From: Amblyornis subalaris
Taxonomy: Eukaryota; Chordata; Aves; Passeriformes; Ptilonorhynchidae
Length of the DNA stretch: 64,000 nucleotides
Assembly (NCBI GenBank): GCA_018881555.1
Contig: JACAXG010000079.1
Coordinates: 2,226,041-2,290,040, forward strand
Direction of reading: 5' to 3'
Shown here one piece after another: positions 20,395 to 34,063 of this stretch (its first letter is position 1; each line of letters opens with the position of its first letter). The translations under genes were made by a program, and so were the position numbers. The notes beneath the pieces were generated by a model. The model saw only the letters and a program-made list of their open reading frames with translations, searched no databases and had not been told where the DNA came from.

Positions 20395-21085
20395 CGAGGG
20401 GCCGCGGGCCTGGGCTCAGGCGGGGCGGGAGCGGGGGCTGGCGGGGGGCGCACACACGACACGACGCCGCAGCTATCGCGCCCCTCCGCCTCGCTTCGCC
20501 CCGCCCCGCCCGGCCGGCACCCTGCGGGCCGCGGCGCTGGGCGGCGGCCGGGGCGGAGGGAGAGGAGGGGCGGTGGCGGCCGGCGGCCGGAATCGTTTCC
20601 TGGGTAAGCGCAGCGGGTTGGGGAGCGTTTCCGGAAGGCTGGCCGCATCCCGCAGCGGCTACGGCGCCTCCGGGGCGGGCGGCGGAGCGGAGCGGCGCGG
20701 CGGGCAGGTGCGCTGGGCGGCGGGCCGGGAGGGAGGGCAGGGCAGGGCAGCGCAGCGCAGCGCAGCGCAGCGCGTCCCGCGGCACAGCCCCCGGTGCGCG
20801 GCCGCCCGCGGTGCCGCCGCTCCGCCCGGCCCGCTGACGGTGCGAGCGGGCAGGAGGCCGGGGGAGGGTCCCGCCGCCCTTGCCCGGGGCGATTCCGGCG
20901 CATCCCGGTCTCGGGGGTGCGGGGCCGGGGCCGGCCTGCGGTGCGCTGCCTTTCCCCGGCGTGCGGGAGTGCTGTCGCTGCTACTGCAGAGCGCTGGCCG
21001 AGCCTGCGGCGAGCGTGGGCTCTGCTCCCGCGGGCGGCGAATAGCAGCGGCGGCCGGGCTCGTTCTGCTGGTGGTGGTGCGGTAA
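20395..21085 (+). promoter_or_regulatory. CpG island, probable promoter and first exon of the divergent neighbour (APBB2 by synteny)
   Basis: About 690 bp of very GC- and CpG-rich DNA with many GC boxes and no TATA box. A strong splice donor, tcctgg|gtaagc, occurs at 20603/20604 on the plus strand, which would end a non-coding first exon. In other amniotes UCHL1 and APBB2 are divergent neighbours, and this is the next CpG island upstream of UCHL1. That identity is inference: no coding exon is visible. Confidence 0.6.
20732..20772. repeat. (GCAGC)n microsatellite in the CpG island
   Basis: ggcagggcagggcagcgcag, then repeated cgcag units: a short pentameric tract at the downstream side of the island. 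Confidence 0.8.
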
Positions 21086-21121
21086 AACGCCTGAAAAGTG
21101 GCAAAAGTGCCTGTAGAAGTA

Positions 21122-21158
21122 CCTTTTTTTTTCTTTTTTCCTTTTTTTTTTTTTTTAA
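21122..21158. repeat. Poly(T)-rich tract
   Basis: T runs interrupted by single C or CC directly follow the CpG island (about 37 bases). Similar but shorter tracts occur at 24208-24225 and 61588-61604. Confidence 0.8.
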
Positions 21159-22919
21159 TTGGTGGAGTGAGCTTTGCGAGTTAAGCTGTGTGATTAAATC
21201 GTAGTCGAGGGTTGCACGCGGGGTTGCAAATGGGAGCGTTCAAAAAATACAGTCCTCGGAACAAAACGTGGACCCCATGAATCCGTCTTGGAAGTTGTCG
21301 GGAATTTGCTTGGGTCCCAAGGCAGCAACGGAGCTACTTTTCATTGCAGCTAGAGAGACAGATAAAATGGAAAATGTAGCGGTTTGTATTTGTACTTCAT
21401 GCTTTGCCTGCTTGTTTGTAATGTTTTATAATTCTTGGTTATGCTCCTGCTTGCTAGGAAGGATAAGTGTAGTTCTAGGCTTTAAACACAAAATAACTAA
21501 AACCAAGAAAAAAACCCTACTCTACAGTGATAATGGGCTGGTAGGCTTTGTGTGTCGTGGATGCTGTTGGTAGCTGTACGTGGTAAAAGGTATCTGCAGT
21601 CAGTTGTGCAGGGTAACAGTATCTGCAGCAAGTTTCTGTGCTTCACGGAAGATCTGCTGTGTTGCCCCAGAAGGTGAGGTTCGAGTTGCTGCTGAGCTGC
21701 TGCAGCTTTGCTGTGTCCTCTGGCTCGGCAGTGTGCTCCTCCAGGTCGCTCTAGATCCGACATGTCGTTACCCTGCCATCTCCTGCTCTAGTATTTTCTG
21801 AAAGCCTGAATGAGTTGTCTGTCTTTGTGTTTAAAACTATTTTATGCCTGCATAATTGCATTTAGTTAAAATAAGAGTGCAGATGTCCTAGCACTTAAAG
21901 GAAGAGACTTCCTCTTACAGTGACCTTGGGACAAAACCTTGGCTGATTAATTTCCTTGTCTGGAACAGTCATGCGGAGTGTGGGTATTTTTGTTCTTCCT
22001 TTACAGCAGTGAGTGTTTGATGGAATACTTTGTGTCTTTTATTTTTGGGGTTTTTTGACGCTTAAGGGAAATCAAGGTCTGGAGAAGACTCTTTGGGATG
22101 AAGAGTAATTTTATCCTGGGTTATGAAGGGAACATAACTTTGTTGTAACAAGGAGGAAGATTCTTGGCTCTGAAGCAGCACAAGTGAGTGTGCCTTTCCC
22201 AGCAGAAGAGTCATTTAAGTAGTAGATTACAGATGTGGGAATTATTTGCTAGGAGAGGGAATGCATGACTTGGAAACCTGGATTATTCTTTTTGGTTTTC
22301 AGTTCTGCAGCTAAGTTGGGAACCAGTGACAAAACTGCTCATTTGGTGTGGTGTTGAGTAGGCTCTGCTGTGCCGTGACTTCCGTAGGAAATGCCTGAGG
22401 AGTTTAGGAAGGGCTGCTTCAGGGTTTGAGATGAAGAGAGTGGTGACTTCAGGAGCTAGTTAAGGGGGAATTTGAGTACTTCAGATTGCCTACTGTAAGG
22501 ATTTTTTAGCAGAGGTTGTGAAAAACTAAAATGAATCCTGGTAGTTGATAGGTAACGGAAGCAGTTGACCGATTGCATCTCTGTCAGATGGTAAGCTCTT
22601 AGGATGTGCAGTCACAGTTGAACAAATCATCCATGCTGAAAACAAACTATACTGTACATCCCTTACTAGTGGGAAACAAAGTCTTGCCTTTGTTCCCTGC
22701 TGCGAGCAAGGAGCTCCATTACTGGGAACAGTAGAGCCAGGGATGTGCTGAGTGCATTGGCTCATCACTGAGCAAGTTGCTGCTGCCTTGCTGCTATGGA
22801 GAAAGTAAAGGTGATGGTGGAGTGTGTTAGGCCAGAACACTGGCAGGAGTGGTGGGGTGGGTGCGAGCTGCTGGGGAGTGCCAGGCACAGTTCTCTCATC
22901 TGTGCTGCAGGTGGGACAG

Positions 22920-23250
22920 GTGTAGATTGAGGCTGGAGAACAGCAATGTCAACTATTCCAGAGGAGACAAGGAAAGCCTGGCTTGTTTAGCCTAGCAAAT
23001 AAGGCTGAGATGCAATATGATTGCAGTCTGCAAGTACAGCAGGGATATAAACACTAGAAAGGGAGAGAGGAGCTATTTAAGGTAGAGAACAATGTTGGCA
23101 TGAGAACAAATGGATATAAACTGGCATGAGTAAACTTAAGCTGGAATTTACACAGTTTCTTCCCTAAATGGGCTCAGGTTCTAGAAACTCTTTAAAATGG
23201 GATACATGGGAGCAAGCTATTTAACTGGCTCTTGAGGATATGTTGAGGAA
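22920..23250 (+). mobile_element. Ancient CR1/L3-like LINE fragment
   Basis: Collinear with the L3/CR1 consensus in plus orientation: ccagaggagacaaggaaagc, gcctagcaaataaggctgag, aactggcatgagtaaactta, then aggttctagaa. It is much more diverged than the other CR1 copies here, consistent with an insertion predating modern birds. Confidence 0.6.
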
Positions 23251-26200
23251 GTTTATATTGTGTGCTTGGCTGTGGCAGTGGGAGATGAGGCTTGGTGACT
23301 CAGGAAAAGCTTTTCCGTATGTCTGACTTAACTGAATATAGACTTTATGTGTTAGTGTTTCTTATTTTTAAAATCTGACATTCAAAACTGGTATAAAAAT
23401 GCCTGCTTTACAATTTGTATTGCTACATAGAAAGGGTTGCAGTGTGCTTAGGGGCCACTTTCTGGAATGTTTTGCACATTAGGATTTTTTTTCCCTCCAA
23501 AATAATGTGTTGTCTAACAACTGCATCTAATTGTGTAGAAAATCCTTTTTCTTTAAGTCCAAGCTGTGCAAAAGGAGACTGTATGTTTGTATGTGTGAGC
23601 TGTTTGAGCTAATTAACCTTCAAGTTAAAAAATGAACTGCAGCAAACCTCCCCCCCATATATAAGTAATTGATAAATCCTCTCAAAAAAGAAGTTTGTGG
23701 GGGGGGGCTGTACAGCAGACTCAGATGGTGTGAACTGAGACCAGTGCTCCGAGGTATGCTGTGACTGGAAGACCAGAATTAAATAAAGCGAAATTGAAAA
23801 CAAATCTAGTTGAGCTAGCTGGGCATGGGATTTGTCTCATTTGCAGTCCTGCAGAATAGCTGAGTTATCTGGTATGGTGATTGCAGTAGTTGAACTTGTA
23901 TGAAGTTTGTAGTTGGTTCTAAAAATCTGGTGTGTGCAAAATGTAATACAACCAGCTGCGGATGCTGTATAACTGTCAGCAGTACCTGACTGCTTCTCAT
24001 GATGACCAGTATCCCAGCACCTCTGTGCCTGTTTCTCTTTCCTTGTCTCATTGTGCTTGGGACAGAGGACGAATTCATGCTGTCCCCAGAGATTTAAGGA
24101 GCAGAGGGTGTTTTTGGAATGCTCTGTGTGGTGTCCTGCTTTAGTTTCCTAACTTTTTTTAACCTTCAGCCTGCTTTCTTTGTTGTCTTCTGCATCTTCT
24201 GCAACCTTTCTTTTTTTTTTTTTTGTCTCCATGTAAGCAGATGTCCGAGGCAAAATAAGAACAGGATGCCCATATTCAAAACCTCCTCTATAGATACTCT
24301 CTGAACCTCTGGCTGTTCTCAGCTTGGTGTTACCAGAGTTGGGTGCAAGCTTTCCCTTCAAAACATTCGGTGTGTTTTGGTTCCAAATGCCTGTCTGCTC
24401 TGTCTGCAGCCCCCTGGGGCCTTGCTGCAGCCTCCATGGCCTTTAGCGAGAAGTGCTGCTTCTCTGTAGGTCTGCTTCTGGCTGTGTAAAGAATTTGTTC
24501 CTTCTGCTTGGCTTTCCCTGGATCCCTACTGAGATTATTGTCTCTTGTACCACTTTCCATTCACCTGCACGGGGTGTTGCATGCGGGAGGCTGTACAGTT
24601 CCAGCAGAAGAATTTGAGGGGAGCATTGCAGAGTGCCCTGGGATTGCTAACTAACGCTGGTTTATCTGTGCTTCGTCTGGGAGGTCCTGGTTGCTGAAGT
24701 CTGTTGCCAAGGATGTAAGAGCAGACCCTGCAGCAAGGTGCCTGAAAATGAATGTAGGAATCTGCCCTAACAAAGACAGCAGGTGCTTGGCCTCCATCAC
24801 TCACAGGAGAGTGAGTTAACCTCGTGTAGTGAGTTTCTTTATGCTTTAAAAAGATGAAACTTGATTTAGCTGGAGATCTAAGGTCAGCCTCAAAGTTCTG
24901 TCTCCCAGTGTCAAAACCATTTTCTTTTTTTAACTGAAATGTGCTGAGCTTCAGTCTCCCCTGAAAATGTGATATTTGTTTGGATAAGCATTTAGATCAT
25001 GACTTTTACTACTGAACAAACCCTGCATCTGAGTGTAACATTGATTAGTGCATTTTTAAAGTGGTCTGCATAACAATTAGGATGATTAGCTGGATGCAAA
25101 TTTCTCCCTTTATCAGTAGTCTTTGCTGCTTTTGATACTGAACACTGATCTCAGATAAATGAAGTCAGATGCAGTTTAGTCTGGGAATTCATTAATGTAA
25201 ACTAAGTTCAGTAGTAGTGCATTAAAAGTAGTAATACGTGACAGAGGAAGGTTTCCTAGAAACTAAAATATGCCAATTTTTTCTTCTGATCTCAGTCCCA
25301 GGTAGCCAGTGTCTGTAATTCTGGTTTGTTTTACCTTATGAATAGTGGTATGGTTGCAACATACTTTAAGCAAACTCCTGGCAGACTTATATTTGACAGT
25401 TTAATCTCTCAGACTTCACAATTTAAAAACTTCCACTAAAATCTCAGTGGTGTCCTCCTGTAGTTATGTCAAAATAGAGTTATAACTCAGTGGTTTATTA
25501 CTTTTTGGCTGTCCTTATTTTCTGTAGAAAATTTAAGGGGAATCTTTCTTTCCTTTGCCTTCCTTGCTGGATTATATTGCACCCCAGATAATATACCCTG
25601 TCAGACAAAGCATCAGCTCTGTCTGCCTTTGGGAAAACCCTCCTGGAAGCACTAGTCATGCTTTGCTGTGATATGCTTTTAAGCAATTCTGCAGTGTATT
25701 TAGTTGTTTTGTTAGAGGTTGATTTTTGTTTGCCTTTAGTGCAAGTGCAGTTTCATTTTCAAAGGCACCAAAAGGAACATTTCTAAAGTACTTCTGCACA
25801 TTTCAAGTGTAGATTATGTGTTTAAAAATACCATTTGGGTTTAATGTTGTTTCTAAAATATGTTTCATGCAGTACTCTTAGTCACAACCGATTTTTTTCT
25901 TACGTCTATTAGCTGGTTATGGAGAGGGGTTTCCCAGTGTAATTACTGTGTGTGAAGGACAGATTCCAAAAAGAAGGAAACTGGCAGGTATTAAATGTTC
26001 CCTACCTTTATGAATTAACTTGTTTTAACAGAAGAAGCTACCATAAGCTTTATATATTTTGTTATTGTCATCTGTTGTAGAAACATGTCTTTTCTTTGCA
26101 GTGTTCTTGTGGTAGGAAGCCCTCCAAACAGTTGTTAAATGGCAGTCATTAGTGTGACTAATATTGGCACAAATTAGTTAAGACTTTATTGGAAACCTCG

Positions 26201-27470
26201 TAAGTGTAATTTCTCAGATGAGTTGGAGGGAGATGCTGCAGAGTGCTTACTGGCCACCTGCAGAATTCAGCAAATGAGGAGCTTGACATTAAGCCATCCT
26301 ATGTATTTAATATAGCATTTCATTATAAGGAACTGGAAACAGTAGTTTGGGTAAATATGACAACTAATTCATTGCTCTCATGTTTACACTTGCCTTGTTA
26401 ATTCTGTTTGCAAAGAGGATTATTGTTAGGAAGAGATATTTCTTAGCAAGGTGTTGAATTGTGTAGCTGTGGATGAAACTGTGCAGAGAACCAGCATGAA
26501 ACATGAAAGGGAACTGTGAGGAAGAGAAATAAAGAGGAGGAATGCTCTCCCTTGGAGAATTTGGCACTTGACAGATCAAACTGGGATTTAAATGCGGCAC
26601 AATGGAAAGATAGTTTAATTAAGTTGTTTAAATGAGTTGAAAATATATACAAATAGGCCCCAGTCTATGAACTTACAGCAAGATTCATCTGGAAGTAAAT
26701 ATGGTAGAAAGCCTAGGTGTTTGGGATACACGTGGCATTAAGAAAACCTTCAGCACTATGTGATGATCTTGTCTCGTTGACACCCTGCATGCCTCCTATG
26801 TGAGCAGGAGAGGCAGATCTCCACGGTTTTTTGTTGTGGTTTTTTTCCCCCCGATACCTATCTGGGTGTAAAACCTTTGGGAAATGTGAGATCTCACCAT
26901 GTCAGGCACCCAGGTGAAGTGGTGGGTTGGGAGTGTCCTGGCAATTTTGTCATGAGGAACTTGTGTTTGCCTGTGAAATGGCTGACCCTGGATGTGTGCT
27001 AAGTCACTGTAGTGATGCTGGTCTGCAGAAAGAGGCACAAGGTTCAAAGTTTTGGGACAGAGTTGAGTTTTGGTAACTCCCTTTGCTAGAATGATGTAAA
27101 GTATTTCCAAACAATGAAAGTAGTCTATGTAAAAGTTCCCTGCTGTTTTATCTTCCCTCTTTAAAGCTTAAAGCCATTTTTCCCTCTTTAAAGTCGTTTT
27201 TCCTGAGTGTACAAAGCCTTTTCTCTGACGCAGGACAGCATAGGAAATGGACAGCAGGCAGAGTCAGTGTTGCCATGCCGGGAAAGTTTGAGGTCTGTTT
27301 TAAACATATGGGGTGATGCCTTGCCCCTAGGATAGAGAGAGGCTAGTGCTGCAGTGACAGAGTGGGTACCCGATTTCTGGGAAGGAAGAGGAGTGGTGTG
27401 GCTTGGAAAGTGAAATCCAGGGCTAGTAGAGGGACCATACCGTAGCACTGGCCCTTGTCCTTCCTGCCTT
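23251..27470. other. Non-coding, no recognised feature
   Basis: AT-rich probable intron sequence. It has a G-run at 23698-23707 and a poly(T) tract at 24208-24225. No coding exon recognised. Confidence 0.5.
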
Positions 27471-27474
27471 CTTT

Positions 27475-27785
27475 TGTTGCTGCGGCCCTGCCCTCTCCCC
27501 TGCCGTGCCGTGGAGACCTGCGTGCGCTGCTGTTTACCCTCAGTGATGGTCCCTTATTGCTCCAGTCTTGTTGCTGACGGAGATTGCCGCAGTCCGAGAG
27601 AGAGGAGTGTTTGCCCCGGGCCTGGAGGAAGTGGGGCGGGAAGCTGGGCTGAACTTGGACAAGCCTGGTGGCCAAGGGCTCCAGCCGAGGGCTGGGAAAG
27701 GGCGAGGCGGCACAGACGTCGCCAGTCCGCTGCTTCCCATCGCTGCAGCGGGGACAGAACGGATCCGGGGAACTGAAAGTTTTGA
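27475..27785 (+). promoter_or_regulatory. Secondary GC/CpG-rich patch, possible alternative promoter
   Basis: About 300 bp rich in GC with CpGs (gctgcggccctgccc, ggagattgccgcagtccgag, aagggcgaggcggc, gacgtcgccagtccgc) inside AT-rich DNA 7 kb downstream of the main island. No TATA box. Strand is assumed from the presumed host gene. Confidence 0.35.
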
Positions 27786-30700
27786 AGCCTACTGGAGATG
27801 TGGATAGATTAAAACCCCATCTTGATGATACATAATTTCACAAGATAGCTGTGCGTGTGGTGTGTATTCTTATGTAAAATGCCAATACCCCACCCATATT
27901 TTGTGTTATGTTGGCTGACAGTGTGTTATTGTATCCTCTCTTAGTTACTGTTAAATTCTTCTTATGGCGTGAGACTTATAGAAGAAATTGGTATGTTAAA
28001 AAAAGTTGTGCCCTTTAAGAAATTAAATTTTACTCTGATGTTATCTCCCAAAAGTATAGATGTAAAAGTGAGCTTAAAAATACAACAGAAATGGAACAAA
28101 TGCTGCTATGTAAAGAGAAAGGGGAAGGTTGTAAAGGTAATTGCACTTGAATCTGAAAGATAGTGAGAATTGCCTGCTTGGGAAATAACTCCTATTTTTA
28201 GAGTCCTGTGGGACCTTGCTTGCCTTTTTCTTGTTTTTTTCTTCTTCTCTTCCCCCCCCCCCATCTTTTTCCCACCACAATTCAAGAAAAGAGTGAAACA
28301 ACATGACAACCATCAGTAAAGGGAGTGGTTTAACACAGCTGTGTATGAAAAGATATATGTACTCAGACAAACAGGATTTTTTCCTTTTTTTGAGAAGTTT
28401 GACATTTGTTACCTTAAGAAGTTCTCAAATTTAGGAAAGATGTTTGATGATACTTGTATATTTGAAAAGAGAAACATTAGAAAAAACCCATGTTTTTAAT
28501 TATTTGATGTTTGCTTCTCAGAAATATTTGAGATTGGACTTACTATTAAATAACTTTGTAGGCTGGTAAGATGACTAACAAAAGGTATTGAAATAACAAA
28601 AAGTCATGTTGGCTTTAAGCATGTGCAAGAGCTGTTAGCAAACCGTGCTTGACTATATAAGTGTGTTTTAACCTTATATTTACAATGTTTGTATGCTGTT
28701 ATGTCAGCACTGACATGTATAAACTTTTTCAGTGAAATATCGTGTACATTTCCTTCTGTGAGTATGGATTTAAACATGGGTAAACATCGTGATTCTACAT
28801 CTGACAAAATATAGGAAGCTTTCTTGTAGAGGCATGTGAGCTTTTAGGGACCAGTAATTCTTTTTTGAAAACCAATATAGATATGTCCTAATGGCATAAA
28901 GATGGTGCTGTCTGTCAGGGAAATGGCTTAAGTGTTCCCTGGGAAATTTGTCTTTGCAGCCTAACAGCGTGTCAGTATTGTGATGCCCTTGCACTGAAGT
29001 GTAACTCTTAATGGCAGACCACAGAAAATTCAGGTATTCTCAGTGAAGGGTCTGTGTAGGGAACGGGGATGAAGAGGGCGATTGGGAAACTCTGAGGGAT
29101 GTCAATGAGGCTTGATGCCAAGGAAATCCTGAAGTCATGGGACCCTCACAGCATCGTTAAAGGTTTGTACCTCAGGCGGGAGTCACGTTTTTGTTGTTTT
29201 CTCTCTTGCTTTGGGCTAAAAATCATGCACTACTGCATGCTGGTTCTGAAATACAGTCTCCATGCTCTGGTTTTGGTCAGCCAGTGTGTAGCAACACATG
29301 CAATGGCATGATGTTGTTTTACTTACTTGTTTTTAGGCAGAAAAAATGGGGATCCCTGAGTGCTTCCCTGGTCTGACCAGCAAGTCAGGAGGTGATGCTT
29401 GTACTCCCTCCTTTCCAATGTGTGTACACATGTTGCAGGGACGGGAGCAGATGACAGGTAGGATATGGCAGGGTACATCCCTAAATTTGCTGTTCCCTGG
29501 TGGCGGTGGCTCTGGTGGCCCTTATAGCCCCAGAGATGCAGCAGCTGAAGCTGTCCCTGTCCTTGTCTTGCAATAACCCTGCGGCTTTGCTGAGCAGTCT
29601 TCCCTGCCAGGCTCTGAAGAGGCCCAGGAGTTGGTGGCTGGCTGCCTGCCATCCTGCAGCACAGCTCCTTGGTCTGCTGCTGCCAAACCAGCAGGTAGGA
29701 GTGCTAGCTGGGCGGAAAACATTTTGTGGGATTTATCCAAAATAAATATCTAATTTTGCATGGGTGAGGCTGAAATTCTTCAGCTGCACCTCCTGCCACA
29801 GCAGAAGAGAAACGCGCCTTCTTCACAACGCTTTTCCAAGTTTTTGTGCATATGCAAGGTAAAACGATTATTTTCCTAATTTTAAAGTTTGGATCCTCCC
29901 CTCTTGAGTTGTAGTGGATGTCTAAATCTATACTGCTTTGAAAACCTGTTTGAAGAAACGTAACCCAAACTTCTCTGAACCTTCCCCAAAAGCTTCACAT
30001 TGAGGCATTTAGCTGATTTTTTTGCTTCTGCTCTGTGCTTCTACATAATCCTTGAAGTGTAAATATAGAGCTGGAAAAAATAGCACTTGATCTGGTATCC
30101 CAGCTTGCACTAGAACTTAAATTAAGAAATAAGAGCTTCTGCTATAAATCAGAAATTTGAGTTTGTAACCCCTTAATTTTTGGCCTGATACAGCGTATTA
30201 CTCCTAGAAAGCTGTTAAGCTTCATCTCTGTAAGTCCCAAGGATGTCTTAAATCTGTGGGTTAAATAGCACATGAGCAAAGGTTTAAAATAAGACTGCTA
30301 GCCCATACAATGTGCCAGCTGTAAAACCAAGACTGGACAGTGTGGGGCTCGTTCAGGACACGCTGATCTGACTTCAAACCTAACTAGTGTTGAGCTTTAG
30401 CTTCTGCTGCCTTTTCCGCCTTTACTGTGGTACAGGGATGGAAAATTCTCAGGTTGCTGATGTTTATACTAATGTCATTAGTTCTGCCAAAGTGGTGGGG
30501 TGGATACTTTTTGCACAGTTTTGTCAGGCTGTCCTAGAGAACTCTTGCTTGGCACACAGTGTGAGCATGTCTGGAGTTTTCCTTGCTGCTGAGTGCAAAT
30601 ACTTGATGACTTTTTCAAGCAGCCAGTGTTCAAGCAGGGAACTGGGCTTTCCCCATTCTGGGGTTGTTCTTTGAGCTGAGATTGCAAGCAAATGTTTTTG

Positions 30701-33700
30701 GCATGGGTAGATGCAATGTGCTGTTACGGCAGGATGTGAATCCTCCCTGCTGAAAGGAGGTGTTGAAATTCTAGATCCATGATGGTAGAGGATTAAACTG
30801 AATTTGAATAGATCTTAGAAACTGACACGGGACATGCTCTAAGGAGAGTGACACACATACCTTGCAATTCCAAAACGAAGATACTGGTGCTCCCAAAGGC
30901 TGGCTCAGGAAAGGCACCTGCCAGATGCCTCAGGTGGAGGCAGGAACTAGTACATAAATAGATGAAGAGGAATTTTATTTACACAGAGGAGCTGGATGAT
31001 GAAATTGGCTGCAAAATGCAACAGTAAAATAAGCCTAAATCAATTGGATGGAGTTAGGCACTAACCTTGATATAAAACTCCTCTGCGTAGCAGTGGGGAG
31101 GCGTAGTCTATACTAAGTACAATATAAACCCATTTAAAAATGTTTTCTATGTTTCTTTCTTTCCTCCCCTTGTCTGTTTTAAGGACAGGCCAGGGTTTAT
31201 CCTGAAAGATTCTAAGTATCCAAATTTGAGAATAATTGTGTCTTGTTTTGCAGAAACTGAAGTTTGCATGTAGGAATTCCCCACACAAGCTATGTTCCTT
31301 TGCATTTTCTTGGCTATTCCTAATGTAGTAGTGTCTGTAGCTTTTATTATCTCTATTTCAGAAGCATAAGCTACCTCAAATGCTTTCACAGCTCTAGAGG
31401 GAGTTCTAATAGGCCGTGAGAGACCCTGTGCAAAGCTTGTCAAGTGGTCACAGCTGGTTGGTAAAAATGGATGATTAAAAACTTGTGTTTTCCGAAGGCT
31501 TGTAAGTTGAATGTGACAGGCTCATTGATTAGCCGTGTTTCTGCCTCTCTCAAAAGCTGTGGGTGAAACAACCTTTTCTTTGAAACAGAGCAATGCATAC
31601 ATGAATGCTTGACTCTTGTGCAGGCTAATACTTTCTAACCTCAGATGGTAGCTGCACACTACGGAAAATGGTAGTAAAATTATTAGTACTTTTGAAATGG
31701 GTGTTGTCACAGTTTTTAGCCCTAAGTAGAAAGCAACACATTATCTTAAACTTGATAAAAATGCTTCAGGTTGAAGCAAAAGACATTAAGTTGCAGAGAA
31801 GCTCACAATTTTACAGGGTGAAGTAATGCAACTGGAGTAGATTGGTTTTACTGAGTGTCTGCTGAGGATTGAAAGAGGCAAAGCACTGTAGTGAAATGAC
31901 AGTGTGGGTTTGATACCTCTGATGGGGAGCAAGTATTTTAAAAAAAAGGCAGCTCTACTGGGAAGTCTAACTCTAGTGCTGTTATTTTAAGGGTCACCAG
32001 AGATGGCTTCAGAAATTGAGCTTATTTTTGAACAGCAGCTTGTTGTCAGAATCAAGATCAGGAAATTTGCTTTTTGCTTCTGAAGAAGCGTAGTCTTAGA
32101 AGGCTTTTACATGCTCATTTCCTTCATTTGCTTGTTGCTTTTTCATGGTATAACAATTTCTGTGTTTAAAACAACCTTTTTCTTAAAACCTTTATCTTCA
32201 AAGATAAAAGTAAAGTATTTCTAATGTTAGCATGGGGTTGGCAGTTTTTAATTAGGTGGTTTAAGTATGAAGTTAAGAAATGGCATGCCAACAGGAATTT
32301 TTAGATCTGCTGATTTTCCTGTTGTCACATGGATTTCTCCGCATTAATACAACTTTTCATAATTGCCTCCTTGACCCAGTTACTCTTTTTTATGCTGTCC
32401 TTTCCACGTTGAGTCAGGCAAGTGTAAACATTTCATGTATATTAGAAATGAGAAGTTTTGTCTTCAGAAGTGAATCACAGGACACTGTGGAAGGGGAGAA
32501 GGGAGAACAGCAAGTCTCGTGTTTTTTCCTGCTTTCTGAATAGGACTGTGTAGGTAGATGCTGTGTTTAGGCTCTACCACACTGATGGGGTTTCCTCCCC
32601 AAATACTGATAGTGATAGATTCCTTTCTTAAACTGTATTAATTTTTTTAACTGAAAACTTTGTATACAAGTTGCATGTTAGCAGTGATTGTGTTGCCAGA
32701 GGAGACCACTTGATGCCACCACTCAGCCAAGTGGCATGTTTTGGACTTTACTCCTGTGAGATTGACTGCTGGCCCATATTATAAGGGCAGAAGAAGGTAT
32801 TAAAAAAAAGAAAAGGAGTTTTTTAAAAGCAGGAGTAATTACCATCTTAATTTTCTGAGTAGGGCCATTGGTAATATAAAAGCCACTAGTCAATTTTTTT
32901 TTAAGGATAAAAGTAGGAGCTAGGAGTGATGATAGTATACCAGACACTTTGAGGTTGCTTTTATCACAGATGATCTGTTTTCCTGAATATTCACAGGTAA
33001 TTATTATAATTTAGGTCCTTCTATCTTTGTCTAGAGGAAACAAATCTTACTTTTACCTTCTGTCTGGTTTTGCGTAAATCATTAATTGCTCTTCTGTTTC
33101 ATTAGGCTGCAGCCAACCATCAGATGTGGGTTCATATTATTATTATTAAGGAACTGGGATGTTTTAATTACTTGTGTGCCGCACTTCTGAGTGCTGTGAA
33201 AGGGATGTTACACACTGGCTGTGCATGCAGACAGACATAGTGAGAATTAATTCTCACACTCTCAGGTAGCAAAATTGGTTGAAATTTGGTGGCTTAATTT
33301 CACGTCAGTGACCCCCTTTGTACAAGCATATACTTGTTATCTCAGTACAGCAGTGTGGGATTTCTGAGGAAGAGTGCTGCGTGCTGCCAACTGAGCTGGA
33401 AGGTCTCACGTGTCCCTTCCCAGCATGGAGAGACTTAACACCTCCTCTCAAGGCCTATGACACAGTTGTTCTTGTCTGCAATTAGTTGCTTGACTAATTC
33501 CCAGTGTTGGTGGTACTGGTGGTTACAGATAGCAATTCCATTGCTCTGTATTAGGTATTATGTAAAGAACAGAAATTAGTAGGTATATTTTGTTGCAGAA
33601 AATGTGGATTTCCTTGAGGTGACTTTTCTTCTTGGGAGGGAAAACACAAACTTTGAATTTCTCCTTTTCAGCAGACTGCTACTTCTTGGAGTAAGTGAAA

Positions 33701-33760
33701 CAGAAGCTGTAGGAAAAGCTGTTATTTTCTTGGGTGACTAAATGTATTTTTTATTCTTCA
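27786..33760. other. Non-coding, no recognised feature
   Basis: AT-rich probable intron. It has a C-run near 28252-28262 and a moderately GC-rich stretch near 29480-29700 with no recognisable product. Confidence 0.5.
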
Positions 33761-34063
33761 CATAGAATCATAGAATGGCTTGGGTTGGAAGGGACCTTAA
33801 AGCTCATCGTGTTCCAACCCCCTGGCCATAAGCAGGGACACATTTCACTAGACCAGGTTGCTCAAAGGCCCGTCCAACCAGGCCTTGAACACCTCCAGGG
33901 ATGGGGCATTCACAATGTCTCTGGGCAACCTGTGCCGGTGCTCCCACCCTTACAGTAAAGAATTTCTTCCTAATACCTGCTCTAAACCTACTCTCTCTAG
34001 GCTTTTCCTGTCACTATATGCTCTTGTAAAAAGTCTTTCTCCATCTTTCTTGTAGAGTCTCTG
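33761..34063 (-). mobile_element. CR1 LINE 3' end, 5'-truncated
   Basis: catagaatcatagaatggct and gggttggaagggaccttaaa open a typical CR1 3' end on the minus strand. gaccaggttgctcaaagg and cttgaacacctccaggga follow, fading near ttgtagagtctctg. Confidence 0.96.

Noticed and set aside
21122..21158. Poly(T) tract considered as a retroposed A-tail on the minus strand
   Set aside because: The neighbouring sequence is the CpG island edge and has no exon-like content.
20283..21204. Open frames of 100-273 codons in the second CpG island
   Set aside because: Same compositional artefact on both strands; low-complexity Arg/Pro/Ala products.
24149..24361. Lys-rich minus-strand frame next to a poly(T) tract, considered as a processed pseudogene with an A-tail
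   Set aside because: No recognisable parent gene and no flanking target duplication seen; the Lys run comes from the homopolymer itself.
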